Source: Silene conica (lineage: Eukaryota > Streptophyta > Magnoliopsida > Caryophyllales > Caryophyllaceae). Taken from it: a stretch of DNA of 64,000 nucleotides. The notes under the pieces were generated by a model. The model had not been told where the DNA came from and made no database searches. It saw nothing but the letters and a program-made list of their open reading frames with translations. This document shows, one piece after another, positions 10,956 to 22,220 of this stretch. Both the position numbers and the translations under genes were made by a program. Location: the NCBI GenBank assembly GCA_029255685.2, contig CM055315.2, positions 52,977,358 to 53,041,357 on the forward strand. The letters are read 5' to 3'. The stretch's first letter is position 1; the number at the start of each line of letters is the position of its first letter.

Positions 10956-11413
10956 GGTCCCTAAAGGTCACACCTAGAGGATGTGTTTGAGAGATGTGAT
11001 TATATGAAAATATAATTATATTGATGCCTTAAATGACTAAAAGGTTAGTCGACTAAAAGGTTAGTCAAATGTAATAATAATTATGCGATTATTTAATAAG
11101 ATTAAATAATATTTGGAGATGTGAATTAAATGTTAATTCATAATTTAAATATAAAATGTTATATTTAAAATGCAAGTCATAAATATACGATATTTATAAA
11201 TGACATAAAATTTTAATATACGATATTAAAATTTATTAATTATACGATAATTAATTTTGTCCTCCTAAAATATTTATATATATTGTATTATATTATTTTA
11301 TAATAATAAATAAAAAAGCGGTTTTGTTGGTTACAATACAATTAGTTATATCTAACTAATATATATTTATTATTATTTATTTAATACATAATTAATATAT
11401 AAATAACCAAAAA

Positions 11414-11434
11414 TAACCACCATTTTGGTGGTTA
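11414..11434 (+). other. LTR inverted repeat, position +600 type (B1)
   Basis: TAACCACCA (11414-11422) and TGGTGGTTA (11426-11434) form a perfect 9-bp stem with a 3-nt loop, 620 nt from the LTR start. The stem has no sequence similarity to the A, B' or C equivalents. Confidence 0.6.
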
Positions 11435-11798
11435 ACCAAACATAAAAACAAATCTTGTTTTTTTGTTGTTTTTTTGGACGTGTGGTTTCAAAAAGGAGAA
11501 AAGAAAATTCAGATTTTTTTTCTATCTTAACATTATTACATAATTTATATATTAAAAGTAATATATAAAATCTTGATCTAGCAACAAGTATTTGGCATAT
11601 TTCTTCACATTTTGGATGCAATCAATAGGAGAATATCGATTTCGATAATTGTTCTTAGGCCGTACATTTGAAGGACCAAAGGTTATTTCTAATTCATGTT
11701 GATTATTTACATATTGCATTTGAGACGATAATTTCATATTATAAAGTTTCGTTATAATCCTTATAATTATGTCGAAATATACCGATATTTCCTACAAG

Positions 11799-11810
11799 TG
11801 GTATCAGAGC
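11799..11810 (+). other. Primer binding site of B1 (initiator tRNA-Met)
   Basis: TGGTATCAGAGC, two bases after the LTR end CCTACA. Confidence 0.92.
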
Positions 11811-13729
11811 AAGACCACGAAATTTTTGTAATATGATTTTTACATATATAATGATATTATGGCATAAATTAATTTAAAAAAAACAATGTTTTTTTTTACT
11901 GGGCAGAATTTTTTTTAAAGAAACAGCGTTTTTTTGAATAGAAACAGCGTGTTTCTATAATAAAATTCGGAGGCTGTTTTTCGATATTTTTGGCAAATTC
12001 CATTTTATTATTTTGATGTTGTTAAGATGACTAATATAATAAAAGTTCATATTTTAATTTATTTAGGATTAAATTAAAATGAAATTGGATATTGTTCATG
12101 TTGAATAAATACAGATTATATTTGATGTAATTCAAAATAATTATGTTAAGTCGGATATTATGATAATCGATTTAATTTTAATTTAGATTTACACTTTAAT
12201 GTTAAATTGTGAATCTAGTTTTGAATTGATATTTAATAATGATTAAATATGGAACATGTTTTGCCATGAATATACATGTACAAAGATGTTTTAAATATGT
12301 TTAATTTGTTTTTGTTGAAATGGCCGAATTATTTAAAAAAAAAAACAAAAAAAAATATTTGTCACGGCCAGAAAGGCCTGATTTTTTTTATTTTTATTTT
12401 TTTTATTATTATTTTTGGCCATAAGTTATAATGATAACATGTTAATATTGTAAAATGGTTCACAATATTAATAGATACCTATTTATTTTAAAACGGTTTA
12501 AAATAATGTTAAATTATTTCATATTATATGATAATTTGGATTAAATATGGATTATGTATGATTTGAATTTTGTGAGTGATTAAGGAATTGTCACATAATT
12601 TAATCATATAAAAGGTGGTTTGGATAAATTTTACAACATAATTATGGAATTATGTCAAGAATGTACTATTTGTAAGTTGATGTTTGTTTTTTGATGCATA
12701 TTATGATGACTGAATATTTTACGTATTTTGCAATGGGTTGTAATTTGTAATTATTTAGTGTGGCCTTAGTTGGTTATTTTTTCGTAATGAAGGAAACATA
12801 ATCGTGATGTATTTATGAGATCTCGTATCTCTCGTTTGTATCATTTATTATAATGTTAGAAAATTAGAATGGAAATAGGTTTATTTTGTAATTTCAAAGA
12901 CATTATGAGAAGAGAAAGACGGAGATCAAGGATGCTCACTCCCGCTTCATGGACCAAGATGGAACATCGAGACAAGCTTTTAGGGTCCAATTATGATTGG
13001 ATTCCAAAATTGTACTTTGTTTTTATTTTGGTAGATAGGCCACACTAGGGTTTTTTCTCGTTGTTATTCGTTTTTATTCCGTTCATGTTTCATGACATCA
13101 CATGTTTAGACATTGCATCATGTTTCCGCCTAACCAAACCACCTAAAGTTGTATGAAAATTGAATCATATAGTATGCATGTTAGTTTTCATAGACATAAA
13201 GATGTCATAATTATAAGCCATCACCTCGAATTATTCACTTTGCATGCTAGATTTTGTTCACTTAAAAGGAATTACAATCAAGTTGATGGGATCTTCCTCT
13301 AAAACTAAATTGAGACTAGTCTTTGTAGGTCAAACTGCTATGAATCCCTTCTTCATCGGTAGGTATATAAGACCTTACTCTCCATATGTCCTCTTTTTAC
13401 GTTGGGTAAGTAGCATGTGTTGACCTATTTGAACTCAGTATTATAGTCCGAAGAGTTTCTCGTGATTATGATGGACTAGAGATAGAATTTACGGAAATTT
13501 ATCGACCAAGAATTCTAAAGGTAGAATTAGCCAAGTGGTTGGCTTATCAATTTAAAGATAATTGAGTCTTCAGATCATTTATATAATTCTTGAGGGAGGT
13601 CGATTATATAAATGCTTAAGTCTTCGCATAAAAATGTTTTTGCATTAGACTCATTTATTTCGATGATTAATATTTTTCCTTCTTTTCGCAGTGTAGAATA
13701 TTTATTTTTAATAAACTGCTTGTAACAAA
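11811..13729 (+). other. Untranslated leader of B1
   Basis: About 1.9 kb, AT-rich, no ORF. It shares short ordered words with the C leader, including ATGAATCCCTTCTTCA near 13340 and ACGTTGGGTAAGT near 13400, and GGCCACACTAGGG near 13030 against GGCCATACTAGGG in C. Confidence 0.7.
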
Positions 13730-14817
13730 ATGGCTGGCCATAACGATGTTCCAATGCTAAGTGCCACACTCGGGCACGAGTCTTGGCTCAAATCTTTCAT
13801 GGGCCACATGAGCCCGTCCACACGACTGAAAAATGATGGGTCCAACTTTGCGGACTGGGAGGCAGCACTACGGAATGCTGCCATAGCTGACGGTAAGCTC
13901 AAGTACTTGACTGAGCCCATACTGCCTAACCCAGGTCCCAATGCACGAGCTAACGTGTCACTCGAGTATAGTGATTTAGTGATGGAAGCGGGCGCGTTAA
14001 AAAACGTTCTCATATTTGCAATGGAAACCAATTTGCAGAGACGCTTCATTGCCCAGGGTGCGAACAAGTTTTTCACCACCCTTACGAACGAGTTCTCAAA
14101 GGCACCGAGAATCGTTACGTATGAGCACACCTGTCGCTTCTTTGAGGCGAAACTCCAGAGGGACCAAGCTGTTAGCCCTCATATTCTCAATATGATTGAG
14201 AATGTTGAAAAACTGGAGGCACTTGACTGCAAGATCAATGAGAGCATAGTCATTGACCGCATCCTTCATTCACTACATGAGGGGTTCGCCCTATTCAAGA
14301 CAAACTACTACATGAATGACATGAGGAAAAGTCCTCATGAGCTCTACTCACTTCTCGTACAGACCGAGAAGGACCTGAATATGAGTGGGAGCAGGAACCA
14401 GGATGTTCTCATGATTACAGACAAGGGCAAGGGCAAGGGCAAAGCTCATGGTGACCTAAGTATTGGGAAACCAAAATTTAAAAGGACCAAGAGGCCAATG
14501 ACTAAGAGTGGACCTGGTGAGACTCGTAGCTCACAAGGTAAGACAAAGAGCAAGGGTAGTGAGGTTGAATGCCACTACTACAAAAAAGGCCAAAGAAACC
14601 TGTTGAAAAAGGCCTTAGACACCTGTTTATAACAGGTGTCTAGGTTATAGGTGTCTTTGGTTAAGAAACCTGTTGGAGGAACTGGTATCTTAGCTAACAA
14701 TTAAAGAGACTTGTTTTTATTAATAACTGGTGTCTTTGACTTATAACTGTTATCAATTATGTCCGGTGTCTTATGTCCGGTGTCTTTGGCATGGTTCATT
14801 GTTTTAAAAAAAAACAA

Positions 14818-14890
14818 TACATGCAATGGGATTCGAACCCACGACCACCAGGAGGATATTTAATGGCTGTACCATTGAACCACAAGATAT
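14818..14890 (-). other. tRNA-like sequence inside the CACTA element
   Basis: The minus strand has TGGTTCAATGG (14872-14882), fitting a pol III A box, and GGTTCGAATCC (14829-14839), a perfect B box, 43 nt apart. A T-arm with stem GTGGG/CCCAT and a D-arm GGTT/AGCC can form. The acceptor stem does not pair, so it is a tRNA-derived relic or captured tRNA, not a functional gene. Confidence 0.5.
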
Positions 14891-15238
14891 TTACTGTAGA
14901 TTTATTGGGATAACATTTAATTCTCTACTATTTATCAATATTTGGGATCGCAAAAAACCGTCTTTTAAACCATTTTTTTAAAGTTTGGGGTAGCGACTGC
15001 TACCCCTTGCTCTAAGGTGGGTTCGCTCCTGTCTATGATACCACTCTCATTTACACCCGGTGTCTTTGATATATTTAAGTGGATATTGATAATTATTATT
15101 TAAAGAATGTGTTAGGCGGTGAATTATGATCAGTTAAGAGATAGAGGTATGAATGTATTATTCGGTGAATCTACTAGAATTAATTAAACAATATATTATT
15201 TAAGAATAATTGATTATTATTAGTTATTAAATAAATTG

Positions 15239-15466
15239 TAAATTAATATATAGGAAACCGGATTCTGGAGGACAGGTTTCTTAGTTATTAAATAAATTGA
15301 AAATTAATATATAGGAAACCGGATTCTGAAGGACAGGTTTCTTAGTTATTAAATAAATTGAAAATTAATATATAGGAAACCGGATTTTGGAGGACAGGTT
15401 TCTTAGTTATTAATAAATTGAAAATTAAAATATAGGAAACCGGATTCTGAAGGACAGGTTTCTTAT
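15239..15466. repeat. Tandem array, about 61-bp period, four copies
   Basis: Each unit carries ATATAGGAAACCGGATTYTG and GACAGGTTTCTTA separated by a few bases. The latter is the reverse complement of TAAGAAACCTGTC, close to the subterminal motif of the CACTA element. Units begin near 15241, 15302, 15363 and 15423. Confidence 0.85.
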
Positions 15467-15785
15467 TTAAACATTGCAAACTTGTTATATTAAATCACCG
15501 GTGTCTTACGTTAAGAAATTTGTTAGAAAAAAAACAGGTGTCTTATAATTGATGTCTTAGACCTTTTTTGTAGTAGTGTGCCACCATTGTCACAAGATTG
15601 GGCATTGGAGGAGAAACTGCCCCATGTATCATGCTGACATCAAAGCAGGCTGTGTCACTCCTGTTGGTATGTCTGCTTCTATTCATATGATTGAGATTAA
15701 CCATGCAAGTTTTGGAACTTGGGTATTTGATACAGGGTGTGGTTCTCATCTGTGTAATCATTTGCAGGGCCTAAGAAACATTTGA

Positions 15786-16042
15786 CCTCTCGTTAAAGGA
15801 GATGTAGACCTGCGAGTCGGGAATGGAGCAAAAGTTGCTGCAGTCTCGATCGGGACATACATAATCAAACTCCCTAGTGGGTTTGAATTGTATTTAAATA
15901 ATTGTTACTATGTACCCTGTTTGTCTAAAAACATTATATCTGTATCCGTACTTGATAAAGATGGTTTTTCATTCTGTATTAAAGATAATAGCTGTATTTT
16001 CTCATTTAATGGAATGATTTATGGTAAAGCTGTTTCCATGAA

Positions 16043-16102
<60 letters not shown>

Positions 16103-16902
16103 CCAAACCACAGAAATATTATATGTGAATAATAAGAAAGCTAAGGTTGGTGACAAAGATCAAACCTATCTATGGCACTACCGTATGGGACACATTAATG
16201 AAAAACGTGTAAAGAAACTCATGAAGAATGGGACTATCTCCCCATTTGATTACGAATCATTTGGCACGTGTGAATCATGTCTAATCGGCAAGATGACTCG
16301 AATTTCCTTCAAAGGTGTTGGAATGCGAGCTGCAGACCTATTAGGACTCATACATACCGATGTGTGTGGGCCTATGTCCATCACCGCAAGAGATGGCTAT
16401 AGATATTTTATCACTTTCACGGACGATTTAGTAGATACGGATATGTCTACTTAATGAAGCATAAAAGTGAATCCTTTGAAAAGTTCAAGGAATTCCAGAA
16501 CAAGGTTGAGAACCAACTGGACAAAAAGATAAAGGCACTTCGATCCGATCGTGGAGGCGAATATCTTTCAAATGAGTTTGATCAACACCTTAAAAACCGT
16601 GGTATAGTATCACAATTAACTCCACCTGGGACACCTCAATTAAATGATGTGTCCGAACGGAGAAATCAAACCTTACTTGATATGGTTCGATCCATGATGA
16701 GTCACACGGTGGTGCCTGATTCATTATGGGGTTATGCTCTTATGTCAGCTGCGCTTATACTAAACCAAAGTCCGACTAAAGCTGCTGACAAGACCCCATA
16801 CGAGCTATGGAAGGGAAAGGTCCCTAACTTGTCCTTTATTCGGGTTTGGGGTTGCGAGGCTTATGTCAAGTGGAGACACGAGGACAAGCTTGGCCCACGC
16901 TC
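15786..16902 (+). pseudogene. pol: B1 pol: protease end and integrase, broken
   Basis: The aspartic protease motif FDTGCGSH lies just upstream (about 15730). After the TGA at 15783 the same frame continues to YVPCLSKNIISVSVLDKDG, then the GAG-pre-integrase zinc region LWHYRMGHINEKRVKKL and CESCLIGKM. The integrase core has HTDVCGP (first Asp), RSDRGGEYLS (second Asp) and SERRNQTLLDMVRSMM (Glu). A one-base deletion near 16430 (TTAGTAGA where TTAAGTAGA is expected) shifts the frame from the 15888 ORF to the 16454 ORF. Similarity ends at DKLGPRS, at the junction with G1. The RT N-terminus is missing. Confidence 0.85.
16045..16099. repeat. (AT)n microsatellite inside B1 pol
   Basis: About 27 AT repeats between protease and the integrase zinc region. 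It keeps the frame and adds a run of alternating Ile and Tyr after SMNDI. Confidence 0.95.
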
Positions 16903-19440
16903 CTTCAGATCCATAAACGCCTTCTCGCAGCTCTCATCCCAGACAAATCTATTCTCTTTCCGCATCAATGAAGTCATAGGCTTGGCTATTTTTGAGAAGT
17001 CTTTCACAAATCTCCTGTAGTAACCGGCCAAACCCAAGAAACTTCGAATGTCAGCCACATTTTTCGGTCGTTCCCACTTCGAAACGACTTCAATCTTGTT
17101 AGGATCAACAGAAACACCCTCCTTAGACGCCACATGGCCCAGAAAAGCAACTTTCTCGAGCCAGAATTCGCACTTACTCAACTTGGCATATAATTGATGG
17201 TCCCTCAATGTCTGCAGCACTAAGCTCAAATGCTTCGCATGCTCTTCTCTATTCTTTAAGTACACTAAGATGTCGTCGATGAACACCACCACAAACTGGT
17301 CCTGAAAGGGACTAAATACTTTGTTCATCAAATCCATGAAAACAGCAGGCGCGTTAGTCAAACCAAATGGCATCACCACGAATTCATAATGCCCATACCT
17401 CGATCTGAACGTAGTCTTGTGGATATCCGCATCTTTGATTCTCAGCTGATGATACCCTGACCTTAAATCAATCTTGGAAAGCACACCAGCCCCACTCAAC
17501 AGGTCAAAAAGATCATCAATGCGAGGTAAAGGATACCTATTCTTGATCGTCACATTATTGAGCTCTATGTAATCCACAAACAGCCTCAAGGTTCCATCCT
17601 TCTTCACAAACAACACTGGTGTTCCCCAAGGTGATACACACGGTCTCACATATCCCTTGCTTGCTAACTCATCCAGCTGCTTCCTCAGTTCTTCCAATTC
17701 CTTAGGTCCCATTCGATAAGGTGCTTTAGAAATTGGCTCAGCCCCGGGTTTCAGATCAATACCAAAATCTAAGTCCCTCCTTGGCGGTAACCCAGTAATT
17801 TCTTCTGGAAACACATCTTCAAAGTCTCTTACTATTTCAATATGACTTGCTTGGGGTTTCTCCGCAGTCAAATCTCGCACATGGCACAACAACATCTCAT
17901 CACCTCTCTTCAAACAGGTCTTCAGGGCATTGATGGTTATCAACTGCAGCTTAGGCTTCACAGAATAACCCTTGTAGGACACGCTGACACCCTTAGGTCC
18001 TCTCAGCGTAATCTTCCCTTGAAACTCTATTAAGTTCGACTCAAAACTCACAGCCCCTACTCGGATCATTACATCGCTATAGACTCTATTACAAGCTATG
18101 GACTCTCCAGATGGTATAGTTACAGAATCAGCTATAGTATCATATACATCAAGTCCTATAGCCCTAGCATGCTCCGCAGATATGAAAGAATGCGATGCAC
18201 CAGAATCGAATAAAACAAAAGTAGGAGTGGAATGTACTAGAAATGTACCAGTAACAACATGAGCATCCTCCTCTGCAACCTCTTTGCCAATCATGAATAG
18301 AGATCCACTCTTCTTGGTTGTAGCCTGGTTGACGGATGCAGCTCCGCTCTGGTTACTAGCCTCAGCAAGACTCTTTTGGAAGTTGTCATTCCCACTACCT
18401 TGGTTTCCTTGGTAGCAGTTCTGGTTATTGTAGTTGCCGTAACTCCGCTGGTAGCTATTACCTCCAGATTTGTTGTTGCCCGAGTAGCTCGTGTTTGGTG
18501 TTCTGAAGCCACCACTTTGATTACCCCGATTATAACTGTTCCCAGCGCTCTGAGTCCCAACCCAAAAATTGGATATCTTATGCCCGTACTTTCCACATTT
18601 GAAACATGTAGGTTCTGCAAAGCTTGTCCCAGACATAGAGCAATTTCCACTTCTATTGCCTCCTGGTGCACTATTAGAGAAAAAGGAACGGTATTGATTG
18701 TTTGGTTTCTTGCTCCCCGAGCCCTCAGTTGCAGACTCGGACTTTATCTTGTCACCTCTTTCTTTCTTTTCCTCCTTAATCATGTCAGAAATTCGCTCAG
18801 CCTGCCCAGCCATCTCATAAACATCTTCAACCGTTGTGGGCTTGGCAGCCAGTAGCCTTTTCTTAATGTCGGTGGTGAGTCCTTTCTCGAATCTCACAGC
18901 TAGCATCTCCGATGTATATCCCAAATCAGCTACGTTCTCAGCCAGTTGCACGAACTTACTATGATATGCTTCCACGGTCATTCCCTCAGTCATTTTGAAG
19001 GAATCAAACTCAGCTCTCAGCTTGTCGTTTACATGTTCTGGCACGAACTTATAGGATAAAATCCCCTTGAACCCTTCCCAGCTCACAAACTCTAACCCAA
19101 TCTCTTCCGCATCAGCCTTGATCTCCTCTTTGTTGTTATTCCACCACAACCGAGCTATACCCTTTAAGTAGAACACAGTCTGATCTACCTTTATCGCCTC
19201 TGGAACTGTCAACAGTTCGAAGATGCTCTCAAATTCCCGGCACCACTGAGCCAGCAGGCTTGGTGCCCCCTCACCATCATATTTGGTTGGACTATGCGTA
19301 GAGATGTTGTTACTCATCTTATTGGCATCGGTTTGAGCATTGCTTCCTATCCTGACTAAAAGAGCATCATTCATAGCCAATAAGCGGTCTAATTCCTCTT
19401 GTGAAATGTTAGCAGCGTTGGGTTCTCTTCTGGGAGGCAT
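16897..19440 (-). pseudogene. gag-pol: G1 gag-pro-RT polyprotein, 3' truncated
   Basis: The start chosen is [18 protein letters not shown] at 19440, matching the G2 Gag start; the frame is open 25 codons further upstream. Gag has the retrotransposon gag core ([29 protein letters not shown]) and a knuckle [14 protein letters not shown] whose last Cys is Phe. Protease has [12 protein letters not shown]. Compared with G2, 24 residues including the ILGMDWL motif are missing in frame near 18020. RT is nearly complete: [38 protein letters not shown] and FIDDILVY. The frame leaves G1 after KAFMDLKER at 16897. The reading frame is otherwise free of stops over about 850 codons. Confidence 0.88.
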
Positions 19441-20059
19441 TTTGCTACACAAGTGACAAAATTTATGAGCATCATAGGTCAACTCATACCCTGACTTGGT
19501 CTTGCTAACATACATAACCTAGCATGTAATTTCTTTCATACGGTTAAGCCCTATTTAACATCATATTATAAGTCTACCAAAAGGCTTAGGGATCACATAA
19601 CCTCATACTTTTCATCACATATTGCAATATCATATTCGAAACTCATATATAACACTCATGTTGTCAATGCTCGGAAATAACAGTCTATACATGTCACTCA
19701 TCATGTAACATCACTTTCATGCTTCACAGTATATATACTTATCCATCTTTCACATCATAACTTACCTCATTCCTTTGGTGCTGAAATGTTAGTACAAAAT
19801 ACATATACATACATATATATATATATATATATCTGCCTTGGGTCTTTCTTTATTCCAAAACTACCCACACTCTTCAACTCTCCAAGTAACCAGGTTAGAC
19901 TGAAAGGGCCAGTCGTTTGGTTTGAGGGGGCCCCTGACTAATCCCAGCTCCTAGGGCTCCTAACAGTTACTAGCCTAGGGTTCATTTTATTTAGACACTC
20001 CTATGTTCATTATTTTCGTTTTGGTTTAGGCATGAGGATCGTAAGCTCTGATACCACTT
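19441..20059 (-). other. Leader and PBS of G1
   Basis: Untranslated leader with a TA-rich run near 19800-19830. The PBS at 20045-20056 reads GCTCTGATACCA on the plus strand, three bases from the LTR at 20060. Confidence 0.85.
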
Positions 20060-21263
20060 TGTAACACCCCCATTTACCTAGGAGCCTGAACTAGGACTTC
20101 CAGAGTAAATAGGACCGTTACCATCCTGGATGAACCAGGGTAGTAGATAATCAAAGTGAAAGACACACAGTACTTTAAATTATAAATGATTAAACTGAAA
20201 GCTATTACAAAGCAAAGTCCAACTAAAGTTCCAAAACAACTGTTATAAAACAAGTGAAGACTATAAAAGAGGCTAAATGATCTAAAGCTAGGTCGGTCCA
20301 ATCCATGTTTCTCCTCCGTGCCCAGTCCTAGTCCACCTGTCTCTGACCTGAAAGATCTACTCCCCATTCCAGATCATTGTAGGTGAACACGAATACACGG
20401 TCAACCTCGCGGTTGAGTAAGATAACATAATAATATAAAATGCAACAATGTAATATGCAAATGATATGCCAATGCTGAGCTCAATCACAACCCGAAACAC
20501 CAATCATAACCCGAAACACCAACCCATACCGAACCTCCCGGCAGAGTATCATCGACCGTCGTCGAATACTAGCATAAAGCTGAAGACACCAGGCCTGGCC
20601 TGTAGACCATCCTGGGCTTTATATCACAACAATCTCCTTATCAAAAATGCAAATGCTATATATGCTCATGAATGCATCAATAAACAATCAATACTTAAAT
20701 ATCACTCTCATATGAACATGCTTGCATTCACAACATGTAATACAACCAATTATGCATATAACCTTTACATAATACGGTATCAGTGTATCCTACCTGGAAT
20801 AGCAGTCTGAAAATAAGCAACACCGTCTAGAAATACTCCACCTCGAATTCTGTTCCTATAATTATTACTTAATATTAAATTCTATTCATGCAATCAACTA
20901 ATTATAACTGACTAACCATTGACTTACCAACAATATAATACTTACTAAATATAGTACCTACTAAAAATAGCACTCAACGTAAAAAAATTATTACTAATTA
21001 TTCAAGGCCTACTAATTATAGACTTGCCAAAAATTGCTTATGATCAATTAATCGATTATTAGTAATCAATATCATAACAATATAAATAATTAATAATAAG
21101 CTAAATAACAATAACATACTAATTGTCAAGAGATGAATAATACACTAATACTATAGTACGACTAACATAACATTATTCCAAACCCAAAAATGTCACCAAT
21201 AATAAAATCATAAACAACCACTAAATACCATATTAATAATAATAATACAAGAAGGTAATAATA

Positions 21264-21294
<31 letters not shown>

Positions 21295-22220
21295 TAATAT
21301 ACTATTAAATTAACAACTAACAAACAAAATACGTAACAACACAAAACCCACGAACAGCCTCAAAATTTCGCGAACCCGAAACAGACCACAACCAGCCCGC
21401 GCAAACACCCTGCCTGACACCCACACCGGCCCCTGACCTCGCCCCTGACACCACCAGGCTCGCCTCTGAGCCACGGTGGTTCTAGGGGTGGGGTCCTTGG
21501 CCGTCGACTTACCCAGCCACCACCAGACAACCGTGAATAAAAACCCAGAACCACCCACTGCTACCCTACTCCTCACGCGACAACCCAAACGAAATTTGCT
21601 ATAAAACCGACACCAACCACCATTAACCACCACGATAACCACCATTATACCGCCGTGACGACCACCTATACCAATACTTTACTGATTATATAAAATAAGA
21701 CCATAATAGCATTCGAAATAGGGTACCAAACTCCCATGACACGACCTCCTGTAACAGCGGAAAAGGCAGATTCCGACATGGTAACTAAAACAGCCTTCGA
21801 TGGTGGTCAACGACGGCCAAGACGTCTACACTATGGGCTATACACGAATAATGAACAACCCAGATTACTATTACACAAAAGACGAACCCATCAACAAGAT
21901 TATATGATTGAAATATAAATTCGAAAACACAAAGACCGAACAGGAAAACGAATTGCGTGAAGAGTAGGCTTACTTCTCAGCGTGTTTGAGCGGCCCTAGG
22001 TCCTACAATCACCGTGCAAAACACCCCTTATCAACCTTGGATGTGGCGGCAGAGAAGAGGCAAGGAGAGTTTGTGAGAAGATAGCTAGGGTTAGGGTTGT
22101 TTTGAGAAAATATATATGACGGTATGAGAGACTAGGGTGAGCGTGCGTGGTATTAGTTATAAGCTGATGTCGAGTATGGGCTTGGGTGTTTGCACGCATT
22201 CCAAGGTCCAAAGTGAACAC
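20060..22220 (-). repeat. 5' LTR of G1, inner part
   Basis: Starts TGTAACACCCCCATTTACC next to the PBS. It is related to the G2 and G3 LTRs in layout: TGTAACACCCC start, a repeat zone, an ATAATA microsatellite (about 21236-21299), then a GC-rich CCACC-rich zone. It is interrupted after GAACAC (22220) by the D LTR. The original outer end is at 33587-33740. Confidence 0.85.
21757..22220. repeat. 464-bp duplicated segment X, copy 1
   Basis: Runs from GCGGAAAAGGCAGATTCC to GTCCAAAGTGAACAC. Copy 2 starts at 23498 and, with G2 and one GAGCG removed, is also 464 bp. Only a few base differences are visible (for example AGATTCC/AAATTCC and GTGAGAAGA/GTGGAAAGA). Confidence 0.92.

Larger units (their letters stand above)
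10794..11796 (+). repeat. 5' LTR of B1
   Basis: 1,003 bp from TGTTGGAGCC to ATTTCCTACA, followed directly by the PBS. The first 230 bp match the truncated 3' LTR at 35526-35756. Confidence 0.9.
14573..15578. mobile_element. Non-autonomous CACTA (En/Spm-type) transposon
   Basis: 1,006 bp flanked by the 3-bp target duplication TGC (14570-14572 and 15579-15581). The terminal inverted repeats begin CACTACTACAAAAAAGGCC on the left and CACTACTACAAAAAAGGTC on the right complement. Subterminal copies of AAGAAACCTGTT and GACACCTGTT in both orientations fit CACTA transposase-binding regions. There is no transposase ORF, so it is a deletion derivative or MITE-like member. It carries a tRNA-like segment and a 61-bp tandem array. 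Confidence 0.93.
13730..15785 (+). pseudogene. gag: B1 gag, split by a CACTA element
   Basis: The 13730 start gives a Copia-type Gag with HESWLKSFMGHMSPSTRLKNDGSNFADWEAAL near the N-terminus and ERIL-type capsid motifs such as VIDRILHSLHEGFALFKTNYYMND. A lysine-rich linker leads to EVECH, where the CACTA element enters after the TGC codon. Coding resumes at 15579 with CHHCHKIGHWRRNC, so the insertion sits at the first cysteine of an otherwise intact CCHC knuckle. After KAGCVTPVG the frame runs on into protease, unlike the gag-only elements, although the same position holds a GTATGT sequence that would be a good splice donor. A TGA at 15783 ends this part. Confidence 0.85.

Noticed and set aside
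18376..18855. 159-codon plus-strand ORF
   Set aside because: It is antisense to the G1 gag region and has no domain; a shadow frame.
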